NCBI RefSeq assembly: GCF_003789055.1
Contig: NZ_ML119084.1
Coordinates: 62,001-126,000 of the forward strand
Length of the DNA: 64,000 bases
Origin: Histidinibacterium lentulum
GTDB lineage: Bacteria > Pseudomonadota > Alphaproteobacteria > Rhodobacterales > Rhodobacteraceae
Reading direction: 5' to 3'
The notes below the pieces were generated by a model. It saw only the letters and a program-made list of their open reading frames with translations, was not told where the DNA came from and searched no databases. Below are positions 1 to 10,899 of the stretch, in pieces (the stretch's first letter is position 1; each line of letters opens with the position of its first letter). A program made the translations under genes and the position numbers.

Positions 1-990
1 GCTGGCGTAGACGATCATCGCGCCGCCGATCGGGGGCATCAGGACCATGGCCGCGCCGTTGAGGGTCTGGGCCGCGAGGCGAATCGGGATCGAGGGAGTC
101 TCGGGCATGGCGAGGGCCTCGCGGATCCCGGCGCGGAGCTGGGCCTCGGGATCGGGTGGGCGCTGCCGGATGAACTGTCCGTCCGGAGCGCAGAGGCGGT
201 CGGCCAGCGTCTCGGGCGCCTCGAAGATGGAATTGGCGGCGACGCCGTAGCGGCGGCCCTGGGTGTCGTTCAGCTTCGGACGGAGCGGCGTGACGGGCTG
301 AGCGGCGGCGGGCCGCGCGCGCTTCGTGCCGCGGCTGCGGGTCAGCTCGATCCGGGGTTTGCGGGGCGGGGCGCCCGACGTGATCCGGGGGCGGCGGGGC
401 AGCGGAACGGCCTCCGCGGCGGGGAGCACCTCTGCGTCGAGGATGATGGCGTTCTCGGAGCCGGCCCCCATGGCTTGCAGGAACGCCGGCGCCGAATTGG
501 CGGCCAGGAGACCCTGCCGCGCGAAATCGTCCCCGAAGTCGGTGTGGGGCGGGTGGAGGGAATCGAGTACGGCATCGTAGATGTCCTCGTCGAACCCGCC
601 GGAGCGCTCGGTCCGCTGCACGTCGAGACAGGTCTGCCCTTCCTCGATGCGCCGAACGAGGAACTGGCCGAGCTTCTGCCGGTTGCGGGTCGCCTCCTGA
701 TCGAGGTCGAGCGGATGGGTCGTGGTCAGGGCGAGGATCAGGGCGACCGCGCCGTCAGGATGGCCCGGCGCGGGCCAGCCCGGCCGCTCCATGTCGCAGA
801 AACCCACCGAGACGGTGAGCCGGTCCAGGCTGAAGCGGACGAAATCGTCGAACACGCGGCTCCGGCGGAAGCTACCCGCGCTGGATTGCGAGAGCGTCTC
901 CTCGAGGTCGGAGCAGATCTGCGGGAAGACCGGGCGCGCGTCCCGGTCGAGAGCGAGGGTGATGAGCGTGGTCCGGGTCGTCATCTGCAT
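1..990 (-). CDS. conserved hypothetical protein, C-terminus beyond the left edge
   Basis: The minus strand is open from an ATG at 990 down to position 1: 330 codons with no stop, in frame with the window edge, so the gene is partial. The predicted protein begins MQMTTRTTLITLALDRDARP; the second Met (residue 3) is an alternative start. The first 150 residues look like an ordinary soluble domain. Residues about 180-250 are rich in Pro, Arg and Ala (linker-like). The last visible residues turn hydrophobic (LMPPIGGAIMIYYAS), suggesting a membrane helix continuing outside the window. I do not recognise the family. It is read in the same direction as glnA but lies beyond the glnA terminator, so it is probably transcribed separately. 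Function unknown. Confidence 0.7.
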   Translation of the reverse strand, partial: MQMTTRTTLITLALDRDARPVFPQICSDLEETLSQSSAGSFRRSRVFDDFVRFSLDRLTVSVGFCDMERPGWPAPGHPDGAVALILALTTTHPLDLDQEATRNRQKLGQFLVRRIEEGQTCLDVQRTERSGGFDEDIYDAVLDSLHPPHTDFGDDFARQGLLAANSAPAFLQAMGAGSENAIILDAEVLPAAEAVPLPRRPRITSGAPPRKPRIELTRSRGTKRARPAAAQPVTPLRPKLNDTQGRRYGVAANSIFEAPETLADRLCAPDGQFIRQRPPDPEAQLRAGIREALAMPETPSIPIRLAAQTLNGAAMVLMPPIGGAMIVYAS

Positions 991-1203
991 TTCGAGGGTC
1001 CCATGGCAGCAACCGATTTCCGATGTTGTCGGTGTGACAGGCAAGTTCGGCGCTCGAAGGGTCGGACTGGGGCCTTTTTGGAAACGGTTTACCACAGTTT
1101 TGCCCCGGATGACGAAACGGTAGGGCGCGGGTCCGGGGATTGTCCTTGCGTAATCCCTGCGGCGTATGACCTGGCGGAAACAGAAAGGGGGTGGGACCGG
1201 GCG

Positions 1204-1231
1204 CGAAAAAGGGCGCCCTGAGGCGCCCTTT
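1204..1231 (-). terminator. intrinsic terminator of glnA
   Basis: A perfect 10-bp inverted repeat (AAAGGGCGCC at 1208-1217, GGCGCCCTTT at 1222-1231) with a 4-nt loop. Read on the minus strand it is followed by a run of Ts. It lies about 25 nt beyond the glnA stop codon. Confidence 0.85.
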
Positions 1232-1254
1232 CCCGGTGCAACTGCCGCTCGGGA

Positions 1255-2661
1255 TCAGCAGCTGTAGTAAAGCTTGAACTCGATCGGGTGGGGCGTGTGC
1301 TCGTAGGCGTAGATCTCTTCCCACTTGAGATCCATGTAGCCCTGGATCTGGTCCTTGGTGAAGACGTCGCCGGCGAGCAGGAACTCGTGGTCGGCGGCGA
1401 GGCTCTCCATCGCTTCGCGCAGGGAGGCGCAGACGGTGGGGATGCCCTCGAGCTCTTCGGGGGGCAGATCGTAGAGGTCCTTGTCCATCGCGTCGCCGGG
1501 ATTGATCTTGTTCCTGATCCCGTCGATGCCTGCCATCAGCAGCGCCGCGAAGGCGAGGTAGGGGTTCGCGGACGGGTCGGGGAAGCGGGCCTCGACGCGC
1601 TTGGCCTTCGGGCTTTCCGCCCACGGGATCCGGACGCAGCCCGAGCGGTTGCGCGCGGAATAGGCGCGCAGAACCGGGGCCTCGAAGCCCGGAATCAGAC
1701 GCTTGTAGGAGTTCGTCGACGGGTTGGTGAAGGCGTTCAGCGTCTTGGCGTGCTTCAGGATGCCGCCGATGAAGAAGAGCGCCTCGTCCGAGAGATCGGC
1801 GTACTTGTCGCCCGCGAAGAGCGGCTTGCCGTCCTTCCAGATCGACATGTTGACGTGCATGCCGGTGCCGTTGTCGCCGGCGATCGGCTTCGGCATGAAG
1901 GTCGCCGTCTTGCCGTAGGCCTGCGCCACGTTGTGGATGACGTACTTGTACTTCTGCAGCTCGTCGGCCTGCTTGGTGAGCGTGCCGAAGATGAGGCCGA
2001 GTTCGTGCTGGCAGGACGCCACCTCGTGGTGGTGCTTGTCCACCGACATGCCCATCCGCTTCATCGTCGAGAGCATCTCGGAGCGGATGTCCTGGCCGTC
2101 GTCCACGGGCGGGACGGGGAAGTAGCCGCCCTTGATGCCCGGACGGTGACCGGTGTTGCCGACCTCGTACTGGGTGTCGGTGTTCCAGGCGGCGTCGAGG
2201 GCGTCGACCTCGTAGGCCACCTTGTTCATGGCGACCGAGAACCGCACGTCGTCGAAGAGGAAGAATTCCGCCTCCGGGCCGAAATAGGCGCTGTCGCCGA
2301 TCCCGGTGGATTTCAGATAGGCTTCGGCCTTCTCGGCGGTCCCGCGCGGGTCGCGGTCGTAGGGCTCGCCGGTGTCGGGCTCGACGACGGTGCAGTGGAT
2401 GCAGGCGGTCTTCTCGGCATAGAACGGGTCGATGTAGGCCGAGGTCACGTCGGGCATGAGTTTCATGTCGGACTGGTCGATCGATTTCCAGCCCGCGATG
2501 GAGGACCCGTCGAACATGAAGCCCTCGTCGAGGAAGTCCTCGTCGACCTGATCGGCCATCACGGTCACATGCTGCAGTTTCCCGCGAGGATCGGTGAAGC
2601 GAATGTCGACGTATTCGCACTCCTCGTCCTTGATCAGTTTCAGAACGTCAGCCTTGCTCAT
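1255..2661 (-). CDS. glnA: type I glutamine synthetase
   Basis: A 468-residue type I glutamine synthetase, which makes glutamine from glutamate, ammonia and ATP in the cytoplasm and normally forms a dodecamer. The length is nearly that of the E. coli enzyme (469). Family landmarks include the [10 protein letters not shown] segment, the KHHHEVA metal/ATP region, [10 protein letters not shown] and the adenylylation segment [10 protein letters not shown], whose Tyr falls exactly at residue 397, as in the E. coli protein regulated by GlnE. It lies 60 bp downstream of glnB on the same strand, giving the glnB-glnA order common in alphaproteobacteria. The Tyr397 site implies covalent control under nitrogen excess. 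Start chosen at [10 protein letters not shown]. Confidence 0.97.
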   Translation of the reverse strand: MSKADVLKLIKDEECEYVDIRFTDPRGKLQHVTVMADQVDEDFLDEGFMFDGSSIAGWKSIDQSDMKLMPDVTSAYIDPFYAEKTACIHCTVVEPDTGEPYDRDPRGTAEKAEAYLKSTGIGDSAYFGPEAEFFLFDDVRFSVAMNKVAYEVDALDAAWNTDTQYEVGNTGHRPGIKGGYFPVPPVDDGQDIRSEMLSTMKRMGMSVDKHHHEVASCQHELGLIFGTLTKQADELQKYKYVIHNVAQAYGKTATFMPKPIAGDNGTGMHVNMSIWKDGKPLFAGDKYADLSDEALFFIGGILKHAKTLNAFTNPSTNSYKRLIPGFEAPVLRAYSARNRSGCVRIPWAESPKAKRVEARFPDPSANPYLAFAALLMAGIDGIRNKINPGDAMDKDLYDLPPEELEGIPTVCASLREAMESLAADHEFLLAGDVFTKDQIQGYMDLKWEEIYAYEHTPHPIEFKLYYSC

Positions 2662-2721
2662 CGCTATGGGGTCCCCTTGGCTTTGTGGTGTCTTGTGGTT
2701 CTCGTCGGACGCGCCCGCGGA

Positions 2722-4791
<2,070 letters not shown>

Positions 4792-4798
4792 TCTTGGG

Positions 4799-5269
4799 TC
4801 AGGACGGGATGCGGAGCATCAGGTTGCCCGCGTAGATCGTGGAGGGCGCCTCGAACACGGGAATGTGGAGCGTGATCCGGCGCGGCAGATCGCGCGCGAG
4901 GTTGTCGCAGCCCGCGAGCCGCGCCGCGGGAACGAAGGCCGATGCCGCGCCGTACAAGGTCTCGGCGCGCCAGCCCGTCAGCCGCACCAGAGTGCCGGGT
5001 CCGAGAAGGAGGGGCGCGTCGGGCTGGTCATGGCCGAGGGCGCCGGGGGAGAGCCGGACCGGACGGCAGAGCACCGTTTCCATCCGCATTCCGGAAAGGC
5101 GCACCGCGCCATGTTCGCGCGTCACGACGCGGGCGCCCGGGGCGAGGTCGCCTGCCGCACAGAGGCCTGCGAGGGTCAGGACAGGGGTGTCTGCCGAAAG
5201 GCCGGAGGGATCGTCGGAAGCGATAATCGTATCGGCACGGAGGCCGCCCAGGTGAAGCGTGCTGGTCAT
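4799..5269 (-). CDS. small stand-alone Hint-domain protein
   Basis: A 156-residue protein starting MTSTLHLGGL; a longer open frame upstream overlaps the tRNA gene in antisense and is not credible. The region DTPVLTLAGLCAAGDLAPGA followed by RVVTREHG, then RPVRLSPGALG and LLLGPGTLVRL, matches the layout of the bacterial Hint_2 (hedgehog/intein-like) domain common in Rhodobacteraceae surface proteins. The usual N-terminal catalytic Cys and the His of the SPQHR-like motif are not visible, so self-processing is doubtful. No signal peptide or partner domain is present. Family call by motif layout only; function unknown. Confidence 0.6.
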   Translation of the reverse strand: MTSTLHLGGLRADTIIASDDPSGLSADTPVLTLAGLCAAGDLAPGARVVTREHGAVRLSGMRMETVLCRPVRLSPGALGHDQPDAPLLLGPGTLVRLTGWRAETLYGAASAFVPAARLAGCDNLARDLPRRITLHIPVFEAPSTIYAGNLMLRIPS

Positions 5270-5423
5270 GATGTGGTGCCTGTCTGGTCGCCGACTGGTG
5301 CCGGTCTTGCCTTGATCGTAGGTCAAAGCGTGCCGTGTGTCACCAAGTTTGGCATCTGGAGACTTGGGTTGGATCAAGGCCCTCTTGCGTGGATGGCATC
5401 TTCGGGTGAAAGGTCGGCGGCGT

Positions 5424-5508
5424 GCGGGTGTGGCGGAACTGGTAGACGCACCAGATTTAGGTTCTGGCGCCGCGAGGCGTGGGGGTTCGAGTCCCTTCAC
5501 CCGCACCA
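5424..5508 (+). tRNA. tRNA-Leu(UAG), with encoded CCA
   Basis: An 85-nt cloverleaf: acceptor GCGGGTG pairs with CACCCGC at 5498-5504. The anticodon stem CCAGA/TCTGG encloses loop TTTAGGT, giving anticodon UAG. A long variable arm typical of leucine tRNA (GCGCCGCGAGGCGT) follows, then T-loop GTTCGAGTC, discriminator A and genomic CCA. Confidence 0.95.
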
Positions 5509-5528
5509 TCATCTGACAGGGTATGCAT

Positions 5529-5548
5529 GGCCGTCTTCGGGCGGTTTT
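5529..5548 (+). terminator. probable tRNA-Leu terminator
   Basis: A short stem CCGTC/GGCGG (one G-T pair) capped by a TTCG tetraloop at 5531-5544, followed by TTTT. It lies about 20 nt after the tRNA. Confidence 0.55.
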
Positions 5549-5693
5549 GTGGCAGGATCTTGGCGGCACGGACCCGTCCGAGAGGCCTGGAGGCCGGCTG
5601 GGGGGTTGCGCCGCCTACGCCGCGCTTCTAGAACGCCGCGAATTCCGCGCCGACTGGCTCGCGCCGCGGCCCCTTTCCCATGCGAGGACGAGA

Positions 5694-7034
5694 ATGCAGG
5701 TCACCGAAACGATCAATGACGGTCTCAAGCGCGGCTACCAGATCACGGTGACCGCAAGCGAGCTCGATGCCAAGGTCACCGAGAAGCTCAAGGAAGCGCA
5801 GCCGGACATCGCGATGAAGGGCTTCCGAAAGGGCAAGGTGCCGCTGCCGCTCCTGAAGAAGCAGTATGGCCAGCGGCTGCTCGGCGAGGCCATGCAGGAA
5901 GAGATCGACGGCGCGATGTCGGCCCATCTCAAGGAGAGCGGGCATCGGCCTGCCCAGCAGCCGTCGATGAAGATGGCGAACGAGGACTGGAAGGAGGGCG
6001 ACGACGTCACCGTGGAGGTGGAGTACGAGGCGCTGCCCGATGTGCCCGAGCTCGATTTCTCGGAGCTGAAGCTGACGCGGCTCACCGTGACGCCCGACGA
6101 GGCATCGGTCGACGAGGCGCTGAAGAACCTCGCCTCCTCCGCCCAGCGGTTCGAGAACAAGGAGGGCGCGGCCGAGGAGGGTGACCAGGTCGTGATCGAT
6201 TTCGTCGGCAAGAAGGACGGCGAGCCCTTCGAAGGCGGCGCCGCCGACGATTACCCGCTGGTGCTGGGGTCGAACTCGTTCATCCCGGGCTTCGAGGATC
6301 AGTTGAAGGGTGTCGCCGCGGGTGACGAGAAGGTCCTGACCATCACTTTCCCCGAGGATTACGGTGCGCAGCACCTCGCGGGGGCGGAGGTCACGTTCGA
6401 TGTGACCGTGAAGGAGGTGAAGGCGCCGGCCGAGGCCGAGATCGACGATGACCTGGCCAAGCAGTTCGGCGCCGAGGACCTCGAGGCCCTCAAGGGCCAG
6501 ATCCGCGACCGGCTGGCGCAGGAGTACAAGGGCGCGGCCCGGGCGGTGGCCAAGCGGCGGCTCCTCGACGTGCTGGACGAGACGGTGTCCTTCGAGTTGC
6601 CGCAGGGGCTGGTCGATGCCGAGGCGCGGCAGATTGCGCACCAGCTGTGGCACGAGGAAAACCCCGACGTGAAGGGCCATGACCACCCGACGATCGAGCC
6701 CACCGAGGAACATGTGAAACTGGCAGAGCGGCGCGTGAAGCTGGGCCTGTTCCTTGCCGAGGTGGGCACCCGCGCCGAGGTGCAGGTGACCGATGCGGAG
6801 ATGACCCAGGCGGTGATGCAGCAGGCCCGGCAGTATCCGGGGCAGGAGCGGCAGTTCTTCGAGTTTGTCCAGCAGAACGCCGGGATGCGCCAGCAACTGC
6901 AGGCGCCGATTTTCGAGGACAAGGTCGTGGACATGATCTTCGACAAGGCCGACGTGACCGAGACCGAGGTCACGAAGGAGGAACTCCAGGCCGAGGTCGA
7001 GAAGCTGGACGAAGACGAGGCGCCCGCCACCTGA
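5694..7034 (+). CDS. tig: trigger factor, ribosome-associated chaperone
   Basis: A 446-residue trigger factor. The N-terminal ribosome-binding domain carries the signature GFRKGKVP at residues 43-50 that docks on L23. The central FKBP-type peptidyl-prolyl isomerase domain (about 165-245) has [19 protein letters not shown] and [11 protein letters not shown]. The C-terminal helical chaperone domain ends in an acidic tail (DEDEAPAT). The open frame extends to 5523, but homology and the GAGGACGAG ribosome binding site support the ATG at 5694. It follows tRNA-Leu and is closed by a strong hairpin at 7062. Confidence 0.96.
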   Translation: MQVTETINDGLKRGYQITVTASELDAKVTEKLKEAQPDIAMKGFRKGKVPLPLLKKQYGQRLLGEAMQEEIDGAMSAHLKESGHRPAQQPSMKMANEDWKEGDDVTVEVEYEALPDVPELDFSELKLTRLTVTPDEASVDEALKNLASSAQRFENKEGAAEEGDQVVIDFVGKKDGEPFEGGAADDYPLVLGSNSFIPGFEDQLKGVAAGDEKVLTITFPEDYGAQHLAGAEVTFDVTVKEVKAPAEAEIDDDLAKQFGAEDLEALKGQIRDRLAQEYKGAARAVAKRRLLDVLDETVSFELPQGLVDAEARQIAHQLWHEENPDVKGHDHPTIEPTEEHVKLAERRVKLGLFLAEVGTRAEVQVTDAEMTQAVMQQARQYPGQERQFFEFVQQNAGMRQQLQAPIFEDKVVDMIFDKADVTETEVTKEELQAEVEKLDEDEAPAT

Positions 7035-7061
7035 TCGCGGACGGTTTCGAAGGGCCTGTCG

Positions 7062-7099
7062 CGGCCGCGCTTCCAACCGGAGCGCGGCCGTTCTCGTTT
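7062..7099 (+). terminator. terminator of tig
   Basis: Perfect 10-bp stem CGGCCGCGCT (7062-7071) / AGCGCGGCCG (7081-7090) with a 9-nt loop, followed by TTCTCGTTT. Confidence 0.75.
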
Positions 7100-7121
7100 G
7101 CGCGTGAGCGAAAGAAAATCG

Positions 7122-7158
7122 CCTATCGAACGCGCAGTTTTCTCCTATCGAAGGAGAA
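7122..7158. promoter_or_regulatory. direct and inverted repeat before the secreted-protein gene
   Basis: CCTATCGAA occurs at 7122-7130 and 7144-7152, exactly 22 bp apart. The second copy is embedded in a perfect inverted repeat TTCTCCT-ATCGA-AGGAGAA (7140-7158). The element sits 45 bp before the start codon at 7203 and looks like an operator or activator site for that gene. Confidence 0.4.
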
Positions 7159-7202
7159 TTCGCGGCAGTAATCTGTCCTCACGGAAACGAGAGGACGACC
7201 GA

Positions 7203-7697
7203 ATGAAACGTATTCTTGCAGGGTTTGCCGTTGTGCTGGGTCTGGCAGCAGGTGCTGCCCATGCCTGTCCGAGCTTCGCCAATCCCGGCGTGGCGCAGTA
7301 TCAGGCCACAGGGGCGGGGCTGCGCAGCCCGTCCGTTTTCAATGTGGTCGCGGGGGGCGAGAACAACCTCGGCCGCTGCCCGCAGATCTACAACAACCTT
7401 GGCTCTGACCAGCTGGATTATGGTCAGAGCTACTTTACCACCCAGCCCGATTTCAGCTTCTATCTTTCGGGAATGGGGAACGTGCGGCTCGTGGTGTCGG
7501 TCGTCAGCCAGTGCGACGCCGCACTGCTGATCAACACAGGTGCGGTCAACTGGTACTTTGACGATGACGACAACGGGAACCTCGACCCGCGGATCAGCCT
7601 GACACGCCCCTCCGACGGGCGCATGGATATCTGGGTCGGGACCTTCGACGGGCAGTATTGCGACGCGCAGCTGCGGATGGAGACCTTCCCCCGCTGA
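7203..7697 (+). CDS. small secreted (periplasmic) protein
   Basis: A 164-residue protein with a clear Sec signal peptide (MKRILAGFAVVLGLAAGAAHA, cleavage before Cys22). The open frame begins earlier, but the signal peptide and the GAGAGGACGACC upstream sequence place the start at 7203. The mature part has four Cys (CPS, GRCP, SQCDA, QYCDA) that could form disulphides. Its beta-rich pattern FNVVAGGENNL, LVVSVVSQCDAALLIN and WYFDDDDNGNLDPRI resembles pre-peptidase C-terminal-like beta-sandwich domains. Asp-rich DDDDNGNLD could bind calcium. No catalytic motif was found; function unknown. Confidence 0.75.
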   Translation: MKRILAGFAVVLGLAAGAAHACPSFANPGVAQYQATGAGLRSPSVFNVVAGGENNLGRCPQIYNNLGSDQLDYGQSYFTTQPDFSFYLSGMGNVRLVVSVVSQCDAALLINTGAVNWYFDDDDNGNLDPRISLTRPSDGRMDIWVGTFDGQYCDAQLRMETFPR

Positions 7698-7731
7698 GGC
7701 CGTGCGCGAGGCGGGTCCGGTGGGGCCGCGC

Positions 7732-7765
7732 CAGAAAAAAGGGCCGCGCTTGCGAAGCGCGGCCC
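7732..7765 (-). terminator. terminator of the rpsF-rpsR-rplI operon
   Basis: Perfect 10-bp stem GGGCCGCGCT (7741-7750) / AGCGCGGCCC (7756-7765) with a 5-nt loop. On the minus strand it is followed by six Ts and lies about 30 nt past the rplI stop. It may also stop the convergent plus-strand transcript. Confidence 0.85.
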
Positions 7766-7793
7766 CGTTCGTGTCCGGAGAACCGGGAGCGCC

Positions 7794-8426
7794 TCAGCGC
7801 TCGTCGGTGATCGGGTTGCTGTCGTCGTCGCGGGAGGGTGCGGGGCCGCGGGGATCCTCGTCGTCGTACCCGGCGCTGCCGATGTCGTCGAAGAGTTCCT
7901 GGATCTCGAACTCGGCCGCGGCTTCCTCTTCGGCGGCGAGGTCCTGGATCGTCCGGCCCTGGGCCTGAAGCTCCGCCTCCTCGGGGGAGCGGGCGACGTT
8001 GAGGGTGATGCGGGCATCGACCTCGGGATGCAGGTTCACGATGACCTCGTGCATCCCCAGTTCCTTGATCGGTGCGGCGAGGGCGACCTGCTTGCGGTCC
8101 ACCGTGAAGCCGCCAGCGGTCGCGGCTTCGGCCGCGTCACGGGTGGAGACCGAGCCGTAGAGCGCACCGCCGTCGGAGGCGGAGCGAATCACGACGAAGG
8201 TCTGGCCGTCGAGCTTCGCGGCAAAGGCCTCGGCCTCCTTGCGGGTCTCGAGGTTCTGGGCCTCGAGCTGGGCCTTCTGATCCTCGAACTTCGCCTTGTT
8301 GGCCTCGGTGGCGCGCAGCGCCTTGCCGAGCGGCAGAAGGTAGTTGCGGGCGTAGCCCGGCTTCACGCTGACGATCTCGCCCATCTGGCCGAGCTTGGCC
8401 ACGCGTTCCAGTAGAATGACGTCCAT
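7794..8426 (-). CDS. rplI: 50S ribosomal protein L9 with acidic C-terminal extension
   Basis: A 210-residue L9. The N-terminal domain [32 protein letters not shown] is the L9 signature, followed by the long connecting helix ([17 protein letters not shown]) and the C-terminal rRNA-binding domain ending near residue 150. About 60 extra residues follow, rich in Glu, Asp, Ser and Pro ([20 protein letters not shown]). E. coli L9 has 149 residues and lacks such a tail. Last gene of the rpsF-rpsR-rplI operon, 11 bp after rpsR. Confidence 0.97.
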   Translation of the reverse strand: MDVILLERVAKLGQMGEIVSVKPGYARNYLLPLGKALRATEANKAKFEDQKAQLEAQNLETRKEAEAFAAKLDGQTFVVIRSASDGGALYGSVSTRDAAEAATAGGFTVDRKQVALAAPIKELGMHEVIVNLHPEVDARITLNVARSPEEAELQAQGRTIQDLAAEEEAAAEFEIQELFDDIGSAGYDDEDPRGPAPSRDDDSNPITDER

Positions 8427-8437
8427 CTGTCAGGCCC

Positions 8438-8665
8438 TCACTTCACCGCATAGGGCAGCAGCGCGAGGAACCGGGCGCGCTTGATCGCCTGGGCGAGCTT
8501 GCGCTGGTTCTTGGCGCCGACCGCGGTGATGCGGCTGGGAACGATCTTGCCGCGCTCGGAGATGTAGCGCTGCAGGGTGCGGGTGTCCTTGTAGTCGATC
8601 TTCGGGGCGCCGTCGCCGTCGAAGGGATCGCTCTTGCGGCGGCGGAAAAACGGTTTTGCGGCCAT
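8438..8665 (-). CDS. rpsR: 30S ribosomal protein S18
   Basis: A 75-residue S18, the usual size. It has the basic N-terminus [15 protein letters not shown], the core [27 protein letters not shown], and the conserved [22 protein letters not shown]18 binds next to S6 on the small-subunit platform, which fits its place directly after rpsF. Confidence 0.97.
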   Translation of the reverse strand: MAAKPFFRRRKSDPFDGDGAPKIDYKDTRTLQRYISERGKIVPSRITAVGAKNQRKLAQAIKRARFLALLPYAVK

Positions 8666-8685
8666 GTGTCCTTACTCCCTTTCGA

Positions 8686-9042
8686 TCAGGCGCGTTCGCG
8701 GCGGCGGTCGGGGCGCTCGTCGCGCTTCTGCATCTGGATGGACGGGCCTTCCTCGTGCGCGTCGACCTTGATGGTCAGGGTCCGCATGACGTCGTCATGC
8801 AGGCGCATCAGGCGCTCCATCTCCTGCACCGCCTCGGAGGGGGCGTCGGTGCGCAGGAAGGCGTAGTGGCCCTTGCGGTTCTTGTTGATCTTGTAGGCCA
8901 TCGTCTTGACGCCCCAGTATTCGGTGTCGACCACCTTGCCGCCGTTGTCGGTCAGCACCTGGGAGAAATGTTCGATGAGGCCCTCGGCCTGCGCGTTGGA
9001 CAGGTCCTGACGCGCGATGAAGACATGCTCGTAGAGCGGCAT
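8686..9042 (-). CDS. rpsF: 30S ribosomal protein S6
   Basis: A 118-residue S6. Starts MPLYEHVFIARQDLS and contains GGKVVDTEYWGVKTMAYKIN and KGHYAFLRTDAP. The tail is basic and Arg-rich (RPDRRRERA) rather than the poly-Glu tail of E. coli S6. The open frame extends to 9099, but homology and the AAGGACGAG site fix the start at 9042. First gene of the operon; a promoter is seen at 9150-9177. Confidence 0.96.
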   Translation of the reverse strand: MPLYEHVFIARQDLSNAQAEGLIEHFSQVLTDNGGKVVDTEYWGVKTMAYKINKNRKGHYAFLRTDAPSEAVQEMERLMRLHDDVMRTLTIKVDAHEEGPSIQMQKRDERPDRRRERA

Positions 9043-9149
9043 GGCTCGTCCTTGTTGTACGGCGCGCATTTCATAGGACAGGCGATGAACCTTCCGCACC
9101 TGCCCACGAGAGACTGCGCGGATGAACGTGACCGCGGAAGGAATGGGGC

Positions 9150-9177
9150 CTTATACAGAGAGCGGCGGGCCGTGCAA
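9150..9177 (-). promoter_or_regulatory. promoter of the rpsF operon
   Basis: On the minus strand TTGCAC (9177-9172) and TATAAG (9155-9150) are separated by 16 bp, a good sigma-70-type match. This predicts a leader of about 100 nt before rpsF. The rest of the gap 9043-9314 holds only the leader and no convincing gene. Confidence 0.6.
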
Positions 9178-9314
9178 GGGCCGGGAGCCGCCCGATCATG
9201 GCCCGGGCATGGCCCGTGGATGGCCCCGCATGCGCCCCGCTTTCGCCCTCTTGGACGGGAATCATCCCATTCGACAGGAATTGGATGGACCTTTCACACA
9301 AAGGCGACCGACCC

Positions 9315-9884
9315 ATGACGATGGCATTTCTCGACGGCCCCAGCGGCCTGGTGCGGGCCGCTCCGGCGGTGCGGGGAGACCGGGTGACCATCGACGAGAC
9401 GCTGTGGGGCTATGTCGTGCGCGCGGAGGCGCGGCATGCGGGCGCGGCCTGGCTTGCGCGGCGGCTGGCGTTCCTGGTGGCGTCGGCGGCGGTGGTTCTG
9501 ATCGGCTACATGTGGCTCCTGCCGGGCGCGGGCTCGCCGCTCGGAAAGGTGGGGGCGACGGGCCTTCTGACGGGCTTTGCCGGTCTGGCCCTCTGGCTTG
9601 CGGGGCGGGGCTTCGCGCCCGAGACCCATGTCGACCTGCGGCTGAAGGAGGTGCGCGAGGTGCTGCGCGACATCGACGGGCGGACGCGGCTCGTGGGACG
9701 CACGGCTTTCGCCGATATCGGCGGCGTGCACATCGATCGCTTCGGTCAGCCCGCGGGACAGGGACGGCTGGTGCTGCGCTGGCGCAATACCGGCCGGAAG
9801 ATGACCGTCGCCGCAGGGTCCGAAACCGTGCTGGCGGCGTTGCGCGACAGGATCGGGCGGGACCTGCTGCAGGGCAACGTCTGA
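9315..9884 (+). CDS. conserved two-helix membrane protein
   Basis: A 189-residue protein. Two hydrophobic segments lie at about residues 45-68 (LAFLVASAAVVLIGYMWLL) and 76-99 (GATGLLTGFAGLALWLAG), separated by a short turn, with soluble regions on both sides. The C-terminal half (ETHVDLRLKEVREVLRDIDG onward) looks like a small cytoplasmic beta-rich domain. The open frame begins at 9198, but MTMAFLDGPS at 9315 is the more likely start. It precedes fabD by 65 bp on the same strand. Family not recognised; probably a lineage-specific hypothetical protein. Confidence 0.65.
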   Translation: MTMAFLDGPSGLVRAAPAVRGDRVTIDETLWGYVVRAEARHAGAAWLARRLAFLVASAAVVLIGYMWLLPGAGSPLGKVGATGLLTGFAGLALWLAGRGFAPETHVDLRLKEVREVLRDIDGRTRLVGRTAFADIGGVHIDRFGQPAGQGRLVLRWRNTGRKMTVAAGSETVLAALRDRIGRDLLQGNV

Positions 9885-9949
9885 GCCGCTTTGTTGTGCC
9901 CGGCCACGGGGCGCGCTAGACCGGCGCGCAAGAAGGCAGAGGGGGCAGG

Positions 9950-10888
9950 ATGCGCGCATTCGTCTTTCCGGGCCAGGGGGCCCAGACCATCGGCATGGGG
10001 CGGGATCTCGCGGAGGCCTATCCGGCTGCGAGAGCGGTGTTCGAGGAGGTCGACGCGGCGCTGGGTGAGAAACTCTCCGCGTTGATCTGGGAGGGCGACA
10101 CAGAGACGCTGACGCTGACCGCCAATGCCCAGCCCGCGCTGATGGCCACGTCCATGGCGGCGATGGCGGCGCTGGAGGCGGAGGGTGTCGAGGTGACGGC
10201 GGCCGGCTTCGTGGCCGGGCATTCGCTGGGCGAGTATTCCGCGCTCTGTGCGGCGGGCGCGCTGACGCTGACCGACACGGCGCGGCTGCTGCGTATCCGT
10301 GGCCGTGCGATGCAGGAGGCGGTTCCGGTGGGCGAAGGGGCGATGGCCGCGCTGCTGGGACTCGATTTCGCGACCGTCGCCGAAGTGGCCGCTGAGGCGG
10401 CCGAGGGCGAGGTCTGCCAGGCTGCGAACGACAACGATCCGGGCCAGGTGGTGGTCTCGGGCCATGCCGGGGCCGTGGCGCGGGCGGTGGAGATCGCCAA
10501 GGCGAGAGGCGCGAAGCGGGCGGTGATGCTGCCGGTCTCCGCGCCGTTCCATTCGGCGCTGATGGCGCCCGCGGCGGAGGCCATGCGCACGGCGCTGGCG
10601 GAGGCCGACGTGCGGACGCCGAAGGTGCCGCTGGTGGCCAACGTGACGGCGGGCGCGGTGACCGACCCCGACGAGATCCGCGCGCGGCTGGTGGAGCAGG
10701 TCACGGGCTCGGTGCGCTGGCGCGAGAGCGTCCTGTTCATGAGAGCCGAGGGTGTCACGGACTTCTGGGAGATCGGCGCGGGCAAGGCGCTGTCGGGCAT
10801 GGTGCGGCGGATCGACCGGGACGCGGCGTGCCGCGCCCTCGGCTCTGCCGACGAGGTGAAGGCGGCGGCCGAGGCCGCGCGAGGCTGA
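9950..10888 (+). CDS. fabD: malonyl-CoA:acyl carrier protein transacylase
   Basis: A 312-residue FabD, which loads malonate onto ACP to supply the extender unit for fatty acid synthesis. It begins MRAFVFPGQGAQ and has the nucleophile motif GHSLGEYSAL, with the active Ser at residue 92. The arginine segment LLRIRGRAMQ and the catalytic His segment SAPFHSALM follow. Length and motifs are standard. fabG starts 11 bp downstream, so the two are cotranscribed. Confidence 0.97.
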   Translation: MRAFVFPGQGAQTIGMGRDLAEAYPAARAVFEEVDAALGEKLSALIWEGDTETLTLTANAQPALMATSMAAMAALEAEGVEVTAAGFVAGHSLGEYSALCAAGALTLTDTARLLRIRGRAMQEAVPVGEGAMAALLGLDFATVAEVAAEAAEGEVCQAANDNDPGQVVVSGHAGAVARAVEIAKARGAKRAVMLPVSAPFHSALMAPAAEAMRTALAEADVRTPKVPLVANVTAGAVTDPDEIRARLVEQVTGSVRWRESVLFMRAEGVTDFWEIGAGKALSGMVRRIDRDAACRALGSADEVKAAAEAARG

Positions 10889-10899
10889 AGGAGAGGGCG

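Noticed and set aside
5306-5338. FNR/Crp-like site TTGAT...GTCAA before tRNA-Leu and the Hint gene
   Set aside because: The half-sites are separated by 5 rather than 4 bp and one base is off consensus; not supportable by eye.
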